From Lasioglossum baleicum (lineage: Eukaryota > Arthropoda > Insecta > Hymenoptera > Halictidae), in the NCBI RefSeq assembly GCF_051020765.1, contig NW_027469242.1, positions 238,754-302,753 on the forward strand: 64,000 nt of DNA, read 5' to 3'. Below the pieces are notes generated by a model, which saw only the letters and a program-made list of their open reading frames with translations, searched no databases and was not told where the DNA came from. Positions 62,311-64,000 of the stretch are shown one piece after another (position 1 is the first letter of the stretch; the number at the start of each line of letters is the position of its first letter). The translations under genes and the position numbers were made by a program.

Positions 62311-64000
62311 GCGGATGCATCCTCTCGCACGTGTTTTTGCTCGACTAGCCATGCGCATCCCAAAAAATCTGCGCATGCGCATCCCACAAAACCTGCGCAT
62401 GCGCATCCCACAAAACCTCGCACGTGTTTTTACTCGACTAGCCTGCGGGATGCATCCTCTCGCACGTGTTTTTGCTCGACTAGCCTGCGGGATGCATCCT
62501 CTCGCACGTGTTTTTGCTCGACTAGCCTGCGGGATGCATCCTCTCGCACGTGTTTTTACTCGACTAGCCTGCGGGATGCATCCTCTCGCACGTGTTTTGC
62601 TCGACTAGCCTGCGGGATGCATCCTCTCGCACGTGTTTTTGCTCGACTAGCCTGCGGGATGCATCCTCTCGCACGTGTTTTTACTCGACTAGCCTGCGGG
62701 ATGCATCCTCTCGCACGTGTTTTTGCTCGACTAGCCTTGCGCATCCCAAAAAACCTGCGCATGCGCATCCCAAAAAACCTGCGCATGCGCATCCCACAAA
62801 ACATGCGCATGCGCATCCCACAAAACCTCGCACGTGTTTTTACTCGACTAGCCTGCGGGGATGCATCCTCTCGCACGTGTTTTTGCTCGGCTAGCCTGCG
62901 GGGATGCATCCTCTCGCACGTGTTTTTACTCGACTAGCCTGCGGGATGCATCCTCTCGCACGTGTTTTTGCTCGACTAGCCATGCGCATCCCAAAAAACC
63001 TGCACATGCGCATCCAAAAAACCTGCGCATGCGCATCCCACAAAACCTGCGCATGCGCATCCCACAAAACCTCGCACGTGTTTTTACTCGACTAGCCTGC
63101 GGGATGAATCCTCTCGCACGTGTTTTGCTCGACTAGCCTGCGGGATGCATCCTCTCGCACGTGTTTTTGCTCGACTAGCCTGCGGGATGCATCCTCTCGC
63201 ACGTGTTTTTGCTCGACTAGCCTGCGGGATGCATCCTCTCGCACGTGTTTTTACTCGACTAGCCTGCGGGATGCATCCTCTCGCACGTGTTTTTTACTCG
63301 ACTACCCTGCGGGATGCATCCTCTCGCACGTGTTTTTGCTCGACTAGCCATGCGCATCCCAAAAAACCTGCGCATGCGCATCCCACAAAACCTCGCACGT
63401 GTTTTTTACTCGACTAGCCTGCGGGATGCATCCTCTCGCACGTGTTTTTGCTCGACTAGCCTGCGGGATGCATCCTCTCGCACGTGTTTTTGCTCGACTA
63501 GCCTGCGGGATGCATCCTCTCGCACGTGTTTTCGCTCGACTAGCCTGCGGGATGCATCCTCTTCGCACGTGTTTTTGCTCGACTAGCCTGCGGGATGCAT
63601 CCTCTCGCACGTGTTTTTGCTCGACTAGCCTGCGGGATGCATCCTCTCGCACGTGTTTTTACTCGACTAGCCTGCGGGATGCATCCTCTCGCACGTGTTT
63701 TTGCTCGACTAGCCTGCGGGATGCATCCTCTCGCACGTGTTTTTGCTCGACTAGCCTGCGGGATGCATCCTCTCGCACGTGTTTTTACTCGACTAGCCTG
63801 CGGGATGCATCCTCTCGCACGTGTTTTTGCTCGACTAGCCTTGCGCATCCCAAAAAACTGCGCATGCGCATCCCAAAAAACCTGCGCATGCGCATCCCAC
63901 AAAACATGCGCATGCGCATCCCACAAAACCTCGCACGTGTTTTTACTCGACTAGCCTGCGGGATGCATCCTCTCGCACGTGTTTTTGCTCGGCTAGCCTG
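62311..64000 (+). repeat. Indel-rich, A-dominated end of the window
   Basis: Still pure A/B satellite but with about ten one-base length changes: at about 62,313, 62,597, 62,861, 62,901, 63,014, 63,123, 63,295, 63,404, 63,562 and 63,857. TAGCCTTGCGCATCCC at about 62,735 and 63,837 is a B entry form not seen earlier. From about 63,390 to 63,840 only A units occur. The array continues past the window edge. Confidence 0.82.

Larger units (their letters stand above)
1..64000 (+). repeat. Two-monomer tandem satellite array covering the whole window
   Basis: Every stretch of the window reads as 42-bp monomer A or 24-bp monomer B in head-to-tail order. Monomer A carries CTCGCACGTG, a T5 tract, CTCGACTAGCC, CTGCGG and GGATGCATCC. 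Monomer B carries TGCGCATGCGCA followed by CCCAAAAAAC or CCCACAAAAC. By eye there are on the order of a thousand A units and several hundred B units. The orientation is constant. No flanking unique DNA, coding gene, RNA gene or mobile element is visible. There are about four CpG per A unit and two per B unit, so the array is CpG-dense. It is most likely satellite DNA of a eukaryote. I do not recognise a named family and cannot assign a species. Both ends are cut by the window. Confidence 0.98.

Noticed and set aside
1..64000. CRISPR array
   Set aside because: Repeats are directly adjacent with no unique spacers, and what lies between repeats is more repeat.
1..64000. Telomeric or rDNA spacer array
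   Set aside because: No TTAGGG-like or TTTAGGG-like run and no rRNA sequence is visible; monomers of 42 and 24 bp do not match common telomere motifs.
1..64000. Prokaryotic surface-protein or repeat-adhesin gene
   Set aside because: Codon-level repeats in real repeat proteins show one favoured frame and synonymous variation. Here variants fall without regard to frame, indels are tolerated and both strands are open.

Overview
The whole 64,000-base window is one uninterrupted tandem satellite array. I see no gene, RNA gene, transposon, CRISPR array or ordinary intergenic DNA in it. The array enters at base 1 and runs out at base 64,000 with no flank, so its true length exceeds the window. All units point the same way; I saw no inverted unit and no telomere-type repeat. 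The scale, head-to-tail order and nested higher-order structure suggest a eukaryotic chromosome (heterochromatic or long-read-assembled satellite). Nothing here identifies the species.

Two monomers build everything. Monomer A is 42 bp and carries CTCGCACGTG, a T5 tract, CTCGACTAGCC and the palindrome GGATGCATCC. It has an A1 form (TTTTTACTCG), an A2 form (TTTTTGCTCG) and a rarer A3 form (TTTGTGCTCG). Monomer B is 24 bp, with the 12-bp palindrome TGCGCATGCGCA formed between adjacent copies, followed by CCCAAAAAAC (B-K form) or CCCACAAAAC (B-Q form). Runs of A alternate with short blocks of about 2-5 B. The order is nearly fixed: an A2 unit precedes each B block, B-K copies precede B-Q copies, and A1 or A3 follows.

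The A/B pattern is organised into higher-order repeats (HORs) of about 0.4 to 3.7 kb. Family 1 fills about 1-7,080 (offsets 2,448, 2,310 and 4,758 bp) and recurs at about 13.9-18.4 kb. Family 2 fills about 7.1-13.9 kb (2,601-bp offset). At 18.4-23.3 kb there is a mixed domain, part of which recurs 19.13 kb downstream. At 23.3-37.5 kb there is a mosaic of blocks called here P, Q and R. A 942-bp tandem lies at 38.2-40.2 kb, a 3,678-bp tandem at 41.4-48.8 kb, and a 1,501-bp unit with a 2,401-bp variant at 48.8-56.4 kb. A 1,011-bp tandem lies at 58.8-60.8 kb and a 438-bp tandem at 60.8-61.5 kb. The last 1.7 kb is A-rich and unusually full of one-base indels.

Both monomers are multiples of three bases and lack stops in several frames, so reading frames of thousands of codons exist on both strands; the longest is 8,041 codons, at 13,897-38,022. 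These are period artefacts, not genes. The points most worth a second look are the strict A2-BK-BQ-A1 grammar, the very high density of E-box (CACGTG) and NRF1-consensus palindromes, the 42-bp period (four helical turns) that phases T tracts, and the clustering of nearly all one-base indels into four short zones. Unit counts and identities are estimates by eye; all duplication edges are approximate to some tens of bases.
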